This document shows, piece after piece, positions 37,801-52,800 of a stretch of DNA of 64,000 bases. A model generated the notes under the pieces. The model did no database searches. It was given only the letters and a program-made list of their open reading frames with translations, and had not been told where the DNA came from. Source of the DNA: Haliotis asinina. Taxonomy: Eukaryota; Mollusca; Gastropoda; Lepetellida; Haliotidae. Each line of letters starts with the position of its first letter. Positions within the stretch are counted from its first letter, which is position 1. Made by a program: the position numbers and the translations under genes. The DNA lies in the NCBI RefSeq assembly GCF_037392515.1, contig NC_090291.1, positions 26,894,001 through 26,958,000 of the forward strand. Reading direction: 5' to 3'.

Positions 37801-40800
37801 ATGACGCTGAGACGGCTAATCTATTGTGTAAACGACATCTTTCCATCGTTGAATGACTGTAGGTCAAATGTAGACGACTTCTTAACACTGGAAAAATAAC
37901 ATCACATTCTCTCGAGGACCTATCAGATTGTAAATGTAACGTCACTGGCTTTCTTTACAGGTGCTTGTTTCTCGGGGACTAATCAGATTGAAGACGTGAC
38001 GTCACCGGTGTAGCAGATAACTGATCATCGTGAAATCTTGTTCAAATGGTGATACCCTTGTATTTAGGCTTGTCTGTAACCATGCTGTTTGGCGAGCACG
38101 TGTCTAGATGAGTAAAGTGCACGAAAAAACTTCCACCGCTTGAATGATGTAGACAAATTGTCTTCCAAGTAGATGTGTAGGAATTTTTCCACCAAAGATA
38201 ATACCATCATCTCTTGTGATCGGAGGTGTAGTTTGCTGTGGTATGTAGCAGTCATCTCGAAAAATCTTCGCGACATATTCATCATTGAGAAATCCCTGCT
38301 TCTTCCAGTCGAGTTGAAGACAGTCATCCACTGGAGGCGGTTTTATGGGAACGGCCTAGGGTGGAAAATTCAGTCGTTCCGACCCTGATCTTCAATGTTT
38401 ACCTCCTGGATCCTCCGGTGTTAAGCTTCTTATCTCTTGTTCTCTGGACTCTGGAGAACTTGGACTTGTTAGTGTAATGCTGACTTGTCTGCTTGAACAC
38501 CGTTATCAGGGTGTCAATGCACTTGATCATCATGACTTCTCTAAAGTCTTGGGCAATCATCCTTGCTAACTCTTCAATCTGGTCAAGGAAGTAGATTCAG
38601 TCCCGCAGTAGTTGAGACGAGGTGTTCTTCTGAGTGACAATAGTTGATGGGAACATTCACTCTTCCTCATTCGCAGGATTGCTGAACTTGGGAGGAGAGT
38701 CTAAATCAAGCCCCTCCAAATGTCATCTATCTTGAAAGATCGTTGCAGGGACTGCTGATGATCTTGTATGCCTCATCTCTCTGATGGAGGGCTCCACATG
38801 GTGAAGAGGGAAGCGATGAGCATTGACAGGTGGCATATGCTGTTTTTAAAATTTGGATGCTGACTTGAATGCCGTAGATAACTTCTCACAAATCGTAGAT
38901 ATCGGAGCTATCACCAGAAACACATGTCTTCCTTCTTTATCCTGTGTTGGGTTAGTTGGATTCCTTGGATGGTGAGAATAAATCCAGACCATTCATGATC
39001 CGCGATGTGGCTTCCGAGATGACGATCGGTAGTATCTGTCTTCATCCTTCCATGAGTGCGACACATTTAATGGAAGTCAATGATTCTTCTTATGTGAGTC
39101 CAGGTCTGAAGGGGACGACGAGTGCTGACGGCGCCTTCGACGAGCTGGGGAAACTGATGAAGATCTTCATTGACGAGTAGACCTGTGAGTGCATTCGTCG
39201 CTGACTTACTCACTCATCCGTGCAGGTGGTCTCTCTCCGGACTCTGACGGGATGATAAGGACGATCCTCCTGAGCATATGCCTCCTCTTCATCCTCTGGA
39301 GTGGGTGCAGATCTAGTTGAGTGCTCACATGGCATAGCAGTCGGCGTGGTTGAAGATTGTAGTCTTCGTTCTTCCTAGAGAAAGACGAATTCATAGATCG
39401 CCGACGATTCTGAATGTGTGAGTCTAAGTCCGAAAAGGGAGGATGACTGTGAACGGCGTCTTCTATGAATAGGGGAGACTGAACGAGACCTTCTTCTGCT
39501 TCAGACAAATATACGAGTATGAGCAGAACTTAAAAGTTTACACACTGGGCAAAGTACATGCGGATCAACCGCCAATAGCCGTAATCTGCACTGAAAACAC
39601 GATTTTGTAATATGTGTTAAAAATAGACACAATAATCACAAATTTGAAAAATAATAACAAATATATACAAGCCCCAAACCGCATACAGCAGGGGAGGGGA
39701 AGGGAGGTTATACATGGGTGAGTGTGATGTAAAGTTTACGTCTGCTTCTTTTAGAAGGGAACTTCAAGGGATTTCAGGTGTTCCACTACCTTCGCCAGGA
39801 AGAGGAGAGTAAGCAATGAAGCATGAGTCAGGAGAGGGAAAGATTTTGAATGCATCATGTTGTGACCTCCAGTAACCTTAGGTTCAAAGGATGCAAGCTT
39901 AAAGGTCACATGCAATGCAAAACACAACTTTGCAGATTCTGATATCTTTCGGTATGCACTTAAGACATCAAAAATGCCCAAGTTGTGGTTGTGAAAACTC
40001 AATGTCTGGTTTATTGACACCTATATGTCTGCCTGCCTAGCTGCTAATGACAATATGCAATGCACAACTTCACTCACTGACAACATGCAATTTGAAATTA
40101 ACACCTATCGGGCTCAAAAGTCACAAACAAAGAGTCGGTTAAGCGTATTGGCAAATGAACCAGTGCCTCATGAAAGGTTTTGTCACACGAGTGCACACCC
40201 ACCAGTTCTGACTAGGTTCGGTATCACGGCTGCTTTGTTTCGAGGGAAGTGAACCCAAGAACAAAATATTGTACTCTTGATTTGCGAATTTACGCTTATA
40301 ATTTTGTTTGTTTTTTCTTAATCAGCAATGCATTTTATATATCATGAATAAGTGATAACTGTGTTTTAATTATGTTTGATTTTTTGGTTGCATGTGACCT
40401 TTAAGCGATTTCACTGCACAAAAAAGGGATTAGTTTCAAAAGTGTGAAACTTGTGACTATATATACTGCACTGACTCACCTCGTCCATGGTTTCAGCATT
40501 GAATGACACAGTGCCCAGGTGCAGCCTCTTGAAGACCTGAAAGCCATGACAGATGTGGTGACATCAGCATGAAGATAAGATGCAACCACATAAAAACACA
40601 TCGATACCATCGATACCCCATCCCCTTCATCTATGCCCCACCCCTACCATCTACATTCCAACCCTACCCCTTCATCTACGCCCCACCCCTACCATCTACA
40701 TTCCACCTCTACCCCTTCATCTCCACCCCATCCCTATCATCTACATTCCACCCCTACCCCTTCATCTACACATCATCCCTATCATCTACATTCCGCCCCT

Positions 40801-43800
40801 ACCTATCTATTGACACTCACGATGGCTGTTACTCACACCTCACACTAACATCATTATATTTGCTGATATGGTGACTATACTACTGCAGCATATAATAGTA
40901 CCATTTCATTCTGTGTGAGTGTTCCAGTCTTGTCAGACAACAGGTATGTGATTCTGCCCAACTCCTCGGGGATGGTTGTGCTGCGCACCACAGTGCCAGG
41001 GATAGCCTTGTCTCTCTGTATCATCCAGGAATACACAGCCTTGCCCATGTCCAGGTTCACTCTCAGACTGGGGGAGACAACAATCAGCCATTACCTTCTG
41101 CATTGCACAACAATACCACTAACAACCCATCCCTACCCCATCATCTACATCCTATCCCTACCATCTACACCCCACCTCAGACTGGGGGAGATAAGAAGAC
41201 TGGGGGAGATAAGAATCAGTCATTACCTTCTATATTGCACAATACCATTGACCTTCTATATTGCACAACAGCACCTGTTGAGTTTATATTTACCTGGAAC
41301 TTTACTCTACCTGGTCTCTGTATTTCTTTACCAGATCTGTGTTGGTATTCAAATGACACACACTGAGTTGACTATATCTAAACAAACAATGGTGAGGTGA
41401 CCACACAAGACCAGATTGGCATGGAGTGTATCTTGTTACGCGTTTCATACAAGTGGGACAAAACTAGCACCCTCATATACCAGTATCTTCATGGATGAAC
41501 TAGAAGAAAGACTTCTGGCTCAACACACTGACCAACTTTACTTATATGTGAGGTTCATTAATGACAGTTTAATGATATGGACACTAGGGCAACAACGCCT
41601 AAAATCCTTTCTCAATCATCTCAATAGTTCACACCCGACTATCAAATTCATAGTTCAATTCTCTAGAGAGAAAGTTTCTAGATACATGGGTATCATACAA
41701 CAAAGACCTCCACAAACTAGAATTTACCCTCTAATGTAAACTCAGGGACATGCACTCCTATTTGTTGTATACAACAGGACACCCCTCACATATCAAGTTT
41801 CAGTCAGTTCTAAGGTTGAAACACATCTGTTCATCAGTTGAGCAATACGAAAAACATTGCCTCAACCTCATTAACTACTACCTCAAACGAGGTTACCCTA
41901 GGAAACATACAACAAAACAAAAATAGGTCCAACTTAGAGGATAGAAGCTCTCTCATATCCTCTCCCAATAAGGAACCACGACGCAACCTCAGACTTTGTC
42001 TTAGTTAGCAACTACAATCCAGTGAACATGGAGCTCAATGCCATTGTCAGAAACGTTGGCATCTACTTAGTGGCTCAGACACTTGCAATGTCATTTTCTT
42101 CTCACCACATATTGCTGCTAGAAAGAAACTCTCAAGGATCACCTAGTCAGAGCTAATCTGATCTACCCTAGACAGTTACCACAAATCAGTGGCCGAACTG
42201 TCAACAATGCGTGCGACAGAGATAATTGCGAAATCTGTAGATTACAAACAGGCAGTAACACCTTCATGAGTTCAGTCCCAAATAAGGTCTTCTATAAAAG
42301 AGGCTACCCTTGCAAATCCAGCAATCTAGTATATCTATTGACATGCAAACACTGCAACAAACAATATATCTGATTATCAAAACACTACTCTGACATCACT
42401 CACAAACATGACAAAACCTGTTGCATTACATTTCATTTTAACTCAGAACATCACTGCAAATATAATCTAAAGTTTGACATCATCACACAATTCAGAGATC
42501 ACCCAGACTCAAAGGAAATCATCAAAAAAGGAAATCTCTTGAATTATGATGGATTTTTTAGCACCATATGTTCCAGCTCCCAAGGACTCCCAATGACAGG
42601 ATTGTAGGCTGAAATATCCCTTCAGCCTTTTTATCCGTATCTCAACAAAGTATTACCTGTTCCTAATGGATGTATTTACCTAATTACATTCATATTTACC
42701 TGACTTGAGTCTGTATTTACCTGTTAACGTTTTGCACATGTTTAACAGATGAATTTGTGTCTATTTAACAGATTATTTACGTGATTGTTTCTATATTTAC
42801 CTGATTTTTTTCTGTATTTCACTGATGTATTTACCTGATTGGGATGATGTAGGAAAACAGGCAGATGAAACGAAAAAGGTAGCGGTACCATGGACCCCCA
42901 AATCCCTATAAAAGAGAGGTAACATACTTCATCAAAAATTGTCCATTACCAATCACTAGAACATCAAACCGTGGTAATGGCATTCTCACATATGAGTTCA
43001 GTAATACATGCTCTTGTTGACTATACTGCCATTTTATTACAAATAATGAAAGAAATATATTTAGTCCAACTCTCATTACCTTCAATATCATCATGACCAC
43101 AGACAGGACAATGACAGCAAAGAACAGCAACTTGGTCAGCGTGTTGATCTCCAGGTCCAGAAGCCCCACCTGGTGGCATACAGGGTACAGGTGGGTTACA
43201 GAAGGGTTACAGGTGGGTTACAGAAGGATACATGTGGGTTGCAAAGAAGTTACAAAGTAAAGACGGGCTTATGCTTCTTGTTCTTGAACTTCTTGTTTAT
43301 TGCACCTAGTACTGTTTTTTACACTACAAAAAGCAAGACCACCAACCAACTTCCTCAACAATACAATACAGACAGGTTACTAATGGTAAGGTTACTACGG
43401 AGTTTTACGCCGTACTTAGCAATATTCCAGCTATATGAATGAGATACTGGAAAGTTTAATCAAAGCACAATAAGAACAGAAGCAGAAAAGTTCACTGAAT
43501 CATGTATTTACAGAGGTATGGTGTTTGTAAAAACTCACTGTTTCAATTCTGGACTTGTAATGGTAAGTTTGCAATCCCTAATGGGTTTACTGTACATTAC
43601 ATCTTTTCTGATTTTTATCACTGTATTAACAAAATACATTTCAAACTTCAGAAATTTCATTTTCAATAAAAAGTATATGCTTACACATTCATAAAATTTG
43701 AACTATGAAGAAACGGAAGTTATAATATCCTCATATTATTTCTTATTATCTTTGAGGTTCATGTAAATCAGAAAGTTATCATAAACAGATTTTGTTAAAA

Positions 43801-46800
43801 TGTAATTTTCTGAATAAATTTGACATCTTATACTTATCCTGACTCATGCTTACTCGTTTATCTAATCCCTCTATGCAAAGATATTGGAACACTTGAAATC
43901 CCTTGAAGTTCCTTCCTTTCGAAGCAGACGTACAATCACACTCACCCAAAGGAAGCCTCCCTGTTTCCTGCCATGATGATAATGTGTGATGGCAATTAGG
44001 TGCCTCACTCTTAAGGTGCGGGTTCGAATCGCAGATATAACTCAACCCAAAAAGTACTAGAACTTGTACTTTACTAAGAAAGTGTAACCTCACATATAAC
44101 ATATGTAACATTTGTAATTATAGCTTTCGGACATGGCAGCCGTGGCAATTTACACTTATCAGAGGGTTACACAAAGTGTGCAGTCTAGTCTACACTTTGT
44201 CCAGCTTCCATTTTTGTGGAAGTAGTGGTGGCTGAGTGTAATAGGCGGCTGACTTTGTGTCCTGGCCATTAGGTGCCTGACACCGAGGGTGCGGGTTCAA
44301 ATCCTGGATGGGACTCAACCAAGAAAGTACAAGAATTTGCACTTTACTAGGAAAGTGTAATCCCAAATATGACATATGTTACATGTAGCTTTTGTCTCCT
44401 TGACTTAATTCACTGAAGATGTATTTTCAGTGCTCTGACTGGACACAATGATAAATCCTGTGTATCATGTAGCCCAAGGACTGTCAATAATGCCAGGATG
44501 TGGAATTGTTGTACCAAATGTCCAGGCACTTGACTTTGGGCAATAAATCCCATCGCAGTCCTTGGTGCGCAATCTCCTGATGATAGGTCTCTAAAGTATG
44601 TATTACTGACATCCATGCTGCCATAGCGAGTAATCTGCACTGTCTGTGTCAACACATCGAAGGATGTCCGATCTAGAGGCTCTTAAGTGTCACTGGTGAG
44701 ATGTTCAAGTACAACATTCAAGTTCCAAACTGGTGCCTTAAATCTGCGTTGTTGGTCTTCCACCTTCAACGAGCATAATAGGGCGAGTAAAACCGGCACT
44801 TTCATCAGCTTGGCCCCAGATCTCCTGGTAATGGCAAAGCTGATTGCTGCTAAGCAGGTTGATAGTGTAGGACCTATAAGTCCTCTAGTATGCCATAGGT
44901 GACATAAGTAGTCAGCTACTTGAGGATGTGTGGCTTTTGTTTCAGTGAAGCCCTTCCGCCAGTTGGTTATGTCTCAAAATCACATCCATTTATCGTCATA
45001 TAAGGAGTAAGTAGATCTACCCTGTCTTCTGACTGCCTTCGTTGCTCTAGCGGAATATGCATGATGTATTAAGCAGGCTTTCATACGATCCATGCGTGTA
45101 GTTGGAATGATGTCCAAGCGCTTGTTTGATATGCAGATGGACGAGTAGGTTCTTTCATCCTGGGTTGTCGAAACCATTCTCTCCCTGGCCAGTAGGCATG
45201 ACTAAAGTCAGTTGCAGCATTGTCAGCTATTTTATCTTACCAATGACGTTTCTTACCAATGACGTTTTCGTTCATTCCTTCCCATGAGATGCTGAGAGCG
45301 ACTGTTGTCCACACAAATGGATCCAGTACTAGAGATATGACTGTTGGTATCTGCTGGACCTGGTGGCAAATAGGTCTATTTGTGGTGATCTGAATATCTG
45401 ACTGATGAGTCAAAATGCCTTCTGATGTATCCACTCTACTGGAGATGGTTGTAAAGGATGTGACATAATGTCTGCCTTGATGTTGGCATGTCTTTAGGTA
45501 AAGATTCAAGTCGTTGACGATGTCGAAGAGTTAAAAGGTTAGCTGTAGCAGCCTGTGAGATCATGTTGACCTTTGCTTATTTAAGTAGAAAACCACTGTG
45601 GAGTGGTCAGTGTGGACTATCAGTAGTCTGTTCCTCAATGCGGTCAACCATTGTCATACTGCGTTGATTACAACTTTCATCTGCAGGTGGTTGACATGCA
45701 GAGTGCGTTTGTTGCTTGCTCCAATTCCTGATGCAACCTCGTAGTCCAGGTGGGCACCCCAACCTTGTAGTGACGCATCGATGTAGAGATGACTGTTGTA
45801 ATTCAGCTCTGTCAACAATTTAATGGGCATAGTAGTAAACTTTCCCTCCAGGCCAAATGCTGCGCTAAAGTGAATAGACCGAGAAGACACTGCCACTGTC
45901 GTGGTGGTAACGGAGAGAGTAGAACTTGCGGTATCATGGCTTGTATCTTGTGTCAACACTTTCTTGTTGCAAAGATCTTCCTTCCCGGAATGCATCAGAT
46001 TCAACTCTAACTTCATCAAATCTTCCAGTAATGCGATACCCCTCTGTGTACACCATGCCCATTGTTGCAGGAACATTACAATCTGCTGAATATTCATGAA
46101 GACAGATGGTGAGGTAGTGTGAATGTATACACACTTTATCTGTAATGAAGATGTTGGTACTGGAATCGTTTTGTTTTCAGATCATCACCACTGTAAGTTG
46201 TGAGCGAGCTGTCCATGTGAAGTCTATCTACTGCTGACTCGTTCTCACAGCAGGTCATATGCTGCTGCAGGCCTCCAGATACACACTGTTGAATCTGCTG
46301 TTTGAAGACCTCTTTGCCTCGTGAAGACAATCAAATGTTGCTGTAGACTGCTATCTGGGTTGTAAATGAAGCCTTTCCTACGTTAAAAGGGTTGAGTTGT
46401 TTACATCTGAGGATGACTTCCTGACACGTGACCATTAGCCGCATTCTGCGCAGGGCATTGTCTTTCGAGGACCAATCAGATTGCAGATGTTACATCACCA
46501 GTGCTGCAGCCAAATGATCATTGTGAAATCTTATGCAGTCGGTGATTCCCTCACGAGCATTTGGGCTTGTCTCGGAGATACACGAGTGAGCACAAGTACA
46601 GATGACTGCAAAACCTTCTACTGCTTAATACTGACATAGGTACACTGTCCTCCTAATCGTTGTGTCGGTGTTCTTTAACTGAAGATTATACTGTCATTAT
46701 CTTATACAGATTCCCATGCTGGTACAGGTTGACTGTAGTTACCGGGTTCCATGAAGTGTGGAAATAATCTTGTTGAATTCCTCGCTGCTGTTGCACAACG

Positions 46801-49800
46801 ACCTGATGTTAATGCCAGATGCGTAGAGATGAATTGTTGATCCTTCTTCCAAGTAAGTAGAGTAGATAACCATCTTATCTTCTTCCAAGCTGGAAACTTC
46901 TGGCATTTAACAGTGAATGTTGATTCCACATGCATTGGTCTAGTGGAATAGTTTGCATTCCCCGAATGAGCCGTGTTCAATGGTGAAGTTGTAGTGTTCC
47001 GATGAAGCATGTGAGGAATCTTTCCTGCTGAAATGATGAGCGTGGTCAAGTGCAGTCGCCGAGTTGGTTGTTGGGTAAATCTCCGATGTGTTGATGATGA
47101 TACTTCATTGCAATATGGGAAATCGTAGATAAAAAAAAAGTTGTGCGGTACCGTAGATATCAGCATGATCCGAAGGAAGGCCAAGATGTCAAGTTGTTCT
47201 AGATTATCTTGTAGGTGAGGGCATGAGTACTTGTAACAAGCTTTAATATGGGATAACAATTGCTTTCTAATGTCACCTCTTGTGTTGTAATCTGCATTTT
47301 GATTTGGTCAAATCAAGCAGGTGACCTAAAGGAGCCAATCACATTACCTCAATGAATATCATTCTATTACTGTCTCACCTTGCTGCTGGGTTGTGAGGTG
47401 TTCATGACGCTCCTGGTCTCTGACCCAGTGTATATGACCACTCCAAGTGCTGTTCCTGATGCCACAACTGTGTTAGCCCACAGCGTGTTCTCAATGCCAA
47501 GCGGGTCTTCACAAGCTGTGCCATCAGTCTGAGGAGACAAGTGCTTAGCATATATCCTGCAATCCTGCAGTCGTTTTCATCCTTGACATGTGTTAACGTA
47601 ACGGCCTTGCTTTGGTTGAAACACAGAAGACAATAAGTAGAATCAATTACAATCTCATTCTCAGATTAGTATCTTTACCTGTTGATACCAAGACATCAAT
47701 CATCAACACATTATTTCTACTACTCTCTATGGAAGAAATCAAAACATTACAAAATGACTTACTCTTGTAAATGTTCCCACAAAATTGTGAATCTGTTTCT
47801 GTGGCTTCTCTGCATAGACCTGGGCACAGATGTCAAGTATGTCCTGCAATAGAAACGTTTGTCTGTCCTCACTGAGTGTTAAGGGTATATCCAAACTAAG
47901 GGTATATCCAAACTAAGGGTATATCCAGACTAAGGGTATATCCAGACTAAGTTAAACTGGGTAAAGAGGGAGTGAGTGAGTTTAGTTTAATACATTTAAC
48001 TGGAGCATCTGCACCTAGTGTGTTTGATGACAGCTTCATTAAATATATACAACAGCAATGATTGTACCTATTATGTTTGAAGTTCATACTTTGACAGATG
48101 TCCTTGAAACTACCATATTTAATGGCAACCTCTCTACTTATCACATCTGATGCTTTAGCCCACTACTGTGACCAGTTATATTTGATCGCAACGCCCTACA
48201 TGTCACATCTGATGGCAGACTCTCTACCTATCTCATCTGATAGCAAACATTCTACCTACCACATTTGATGGTAACCTCTGTGTAGTCTGTACAGCAAGTC
48301 TTAACTTCCAGTCAGTCTCCCCATCAAGCTGGTCTGTCCTGGTGAAGCATGCTCCATCTTTCTCTGTTGTTCTCAGAAACACCAAGTCTGCTGGCACCCG
48401 TTGGTTCTATTCACAAATATGACAGTGAACAGCGGTCTGGCCATAACACCACAACAGGACAGACATGCATCATATTATATTGAAATTTGGTACAATTAAT
48501 TTATTTACAATCAATCTCAGGCATATGGAAAAAACAAGTACCTATACAAAATACACTTTGTTCTATGATGACTGTTGTGTACAAGCACAGGCAAAATGTA
48601 GCGCAAATCAGTTGTGCAGCATAGAGAAAATGACAAGTCTTTTTACATGCGAGCGAATCGAGCAAAGGTTGGCTGCGTACTTTCCTTGCTTCGGTTCAAA
48701 AAATATTTTTCATGTCAAAAATAAAATATTGCCACCATCAAAAGTATACACCCATTTCATCACCGGGTTGTTCTCTCTCTAAGCACTGTACAGATAATTC
48801 TGTTTAATGACTGCCAGTATATTTAGACTATCAGGATGGACCATTGTTACATCAATGTGAAGTAAATGCAAATATTTGTAGCTTTAGATTCATGACAAAA
48901 TTAGGCAATATGGTATGTCTTTCTAATTCCTGCTTATTCTTGTTCCTTGACTCTGTTCAACCGGAAGCTGGAAGGGGTAATGGAGGCAAAGAACGATCTG
49001 AATACCATGAGTGGCACTTAAAATGTTGAATAAAACATATTTCATGTGAGTAACTACTAAACATGGGGTAAGAAATGTGAGAGAACAGCCAAGTGAGGAA
49101 ATGGGAATGTACCTTTGATGGTGGCAATATTTTCTTTTGACATTAAAAATATTTTTCGATCCTAAGCGGGGAAAGTATGTTGCCAACCTTTGCTCACTTT
49201 GCTCGCATATAAGAAGACTTGTCATATTCTCTATGCTGCGCAACCTCATTTGTGCTACAGTTTGCTTGTGGTACAAGTGACTGCTGTTTGTCACCATTCA
49301 TTTATAACAGCATCAGGGCTCTTTATACTAAAGACTTGTCCGCAGGAGTTTCCTCCTTTTCCAAGACCTTTCCATCACCATCACTCTGAGGTGAATACAT
49401 CCTTCAAGGACATGTTCTACAGTGAGCATATGGGTGTCAGTATGGCAGTTACCTCTAACAACAGACCTGTGCACTCTCCTACAACTTGAAATTCTCTGAG
49501 AAAACAATCACAAATTTCTTCGGCGAAGAAAACGGACAGCTTTCAAGAATCTAAAGCTACAAATATTTGCATTTACTTCACATTGATGTAACAATGGTCC
49601 ATCCTGATAGTCTAAATATACTGGCAGTCATTAAACAGAATTATCTGTACAGGATGAAGACTCTACTTCGAGAGAGAAACATTCTACTAACTTTGTCCAC
49701 ATATGGTTACCTTCTCAACAATAATGAGATCACCAACACGGATGTCAGAGCTGGGTATGCGAACAATGCCATCTCGACACAGCTTCTTGTAAATCTGGGA

Positions 49801-52800
49801 GTTGGCCTCCTTATCTCGGCGATAGCGGCGCCAATCATCCACAGCTTCACGACACATTGTAATAAATATTACAAAACACTGGAAAAGTTAGAAAACCAAT
49901 TTCAAATGTGAGTCCGTACCTAACATGTCATAGTACATGAGTTACAGAAAAGCAGCACAACCATCATGATCACCACCACTAAAGGTGGATCCCAGGCACA
50001 GGCAAACCAGGGCATGACAGTATGAGCATCTAGCAACAGGAGTACCATGACAAATGGTTTCTCAAAACTTTAAACATTACAGTTAACTCCAGTTAGGCAT
50101 GGAATAGGTCTATCAAAACAATGGTTGTACTTTATCCTCATATATTTGATGCAAAGTTTATACATCCAAATACACTAGCAATGGTCTCTCACCAGTGGGC
50201 CCCAGTATGTGTAGAGGTAGCCAATTCTAATAGCTGGGATGAACTGTGCACATGCCATTATCAAGAAGTACAGGTTGAGGAAAAACTTGAACTGTTCAAA
50301 CAAAACCTGAAATAGAAAGAATGTTTATAGAAGGAGTTTATTCCTTGGAACACAGCTACATAGTAGTCTATCACAGCAAGTTATCATGTAATACTGTTAC
50401 CTGAAGGCTGTAGCAAGTTAATGTTTAGTGCTGTAGCAATTTCACATGTAATCAGGTACTCATGACTATTTATACAAACCTGTAGCGGTTATGAATTCTT
50501 TGAAGAATGTCCTCCTTGGAGTACATATATAGCATTAAAATGTCCATTTTAAAATGCCTATGACATTGGAAACAATATTTCAATAAACATTTTACAAAAC
50601 AAAAAACTTGTTTTGTCTTGTGAGACCACCCCTACAGGGACCCTTCCTGGGCCCCCAACAGCCAAGAGCAGGTAACTCTCGCCGTCGTATCTCGTACCTC
50701 ACTACTCAGACAGAAGGAGTAGGTTGGGGGAGGGGGTGGCCGTACCTCAAGGAGGACATTCTTCAAAGAATTCATAACCTCTACAGGTTTGTATAATTTT
50801 TTTTCAAAAGAAGACCTCCTTGGGGTACATATATAGCATAAAACAGACTCCCAACGAACGTGAGTCGGGAGAGACATTCTGTCTGCTAATGTGTACCTTC
50901 ACACTCTCTCATACACTGCCGAAGCTGCGAGAGATAGAGAAATACACTTACTCAATCACCAAGACCGCTGATGTCAATCAGGCGGGGCATGGCAAATGAA
51001 GGTAGTAAGAGCCAATCAAACAATGAGTGCATAAGCGACAGATGTATGCCCATGCCCCATTCTGTACACTGAAAATTCCCCAAACCAGCGAAACAGTGCC
51101 GGGAATAACAGTGAATAATAATGAATAATAGCGTATATCGACGCAATAATCAAAAAATTACCACCACCAGTAAATACCCATCACCAATAATGATTCTGTG
51201 GAACCCACCACCAGGAAAAATTGAAACAAGGTCACGAGATCGAAAGCTCACTCAGCTAGGGGGTCACGACTCTGTCCACTGGTGAGAACTGTTTAGCCAA
51301 ACCGAGCACACTCCTGTGAGTGACTGTGAAACTAGTAGTGTTAGATGAACGTACTCGGCTGGCTCCAAATAGACGCTGTTTCAGGATATAGGTCATCACC
51401 ATCTGGTTGTCCATATCCAGATGCACCACACAGCCGCAAACCATCTCCTGAAAGTGTTGGAACACTAACCGAATTGCTCTCAATTCTAGCACATTGATGT
51501 GCAGGCACGTTTTGCTCTATGACCACTGGCCCAAAACTGATTGATCGCCCAACATGCCCCCGCACCCTGTGAGGGAAGCGTCTGTCTGAATTGAGAGATT
51601 TGGTGAGGGAGTGTCCAGGGGATAGATTCCCTACCACTGTCCACCACTGTAACCACCCCGGAGTGTGGAGAATAATCTTGTAACTCTGGGAATGAGACCA
51701 GATCCGAGCCAAAGCATACTGAATGGGTCTCATCCTCAACCGCGCTCTCCAAACAATGTCCACTGTCGCTGCCATGTTGCTTAGCAACTGGAGCCAATGC
51801 CGACTTGAGAAATTGTAAAACAATTCCCTGAACTTTGAAGATGCGATCTGGAGACAGGAAGACCAAGCCTTACGCTGTTTCAAATCACGCGTCTAAGAAG
51901 ATCAGATCCTCTGTGGGAACTAGGTCTGATTTCTTGAGATTTATAATCCAGCCCATCTTGGTGAGAATACACATCACCGCGAATGTCGGATCTTGACAAG
52001 TGCCCAAAGGAGCCAATCGTCCAGGTACAGGTGGCAGCACCTGTCCTGTGACCTGGCCACTTGCGCTGGAATGAGCATAAGTTTGGTGAGCATCCTCAGA
52101 GCCGTAGCAATGCCGAGCCGTAGCACCCGAAACTGAAAGCAGACCCCGCCGAAGGAAAACCGAAGGGATGTGCAGTCACCTCTTTCTACAGATGAGATCA
52201 CTGACCGTAGTATCTCCATCATGAATGTCAGTACCTGCAACATGCCATTCATGGATGTGCTGCAGTAAGCAAGGAGGCAAAGACCGAGGGCCGAGCGCGA
52301 GACAAATGAGGCTGCTCCAACAAAGGCTTAGAATCCTTAAAGTGGAGACGGCCTCCGCGGCCTCTCGGACTACCGTTGCCGCCCCCGGGAAAAGGGTAGA
52401 CCCCCATCCGGTGGGGCAATGCCAGTAGTGCTTGTTGGGTGGCCGGTGAGTACCGCGCCACTGATAGCCATAGCTGACGGAAAGCCATAACTGCTGACAT
52501 CATCTGGCATGCCAAGGACCTGATAGTGTCCCGTGCCAGATGTGACTGCACCTCTGTGAGATGCTGCGTGAGGGTAGAGACGGCAAGAGTTACCTGCTCC
52601 TGGCTGTTTGGGGCCCAGGAAGGGTCCCTGTAGGGGTGGTCTCACAAGACAAAACAAGTTTTTTGTTTTGTAAAATATTTATTGAAACATTGTTACAACT
52701 GTCGTAGGCATTTAAAAAATGGACATTTTAATGCTATATATGTACCCCAAGGCGGACTTCTGAAGAAAAAGAAATCAGTGACCTGAAGCTGTATTGTGTT

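Noticed and set aside
40569-40874. Pro/Ser/Tyr-rich proteins in all three plus frames
   Set aside because: They come from a C-rich tandem repeat inside a flippase intron.
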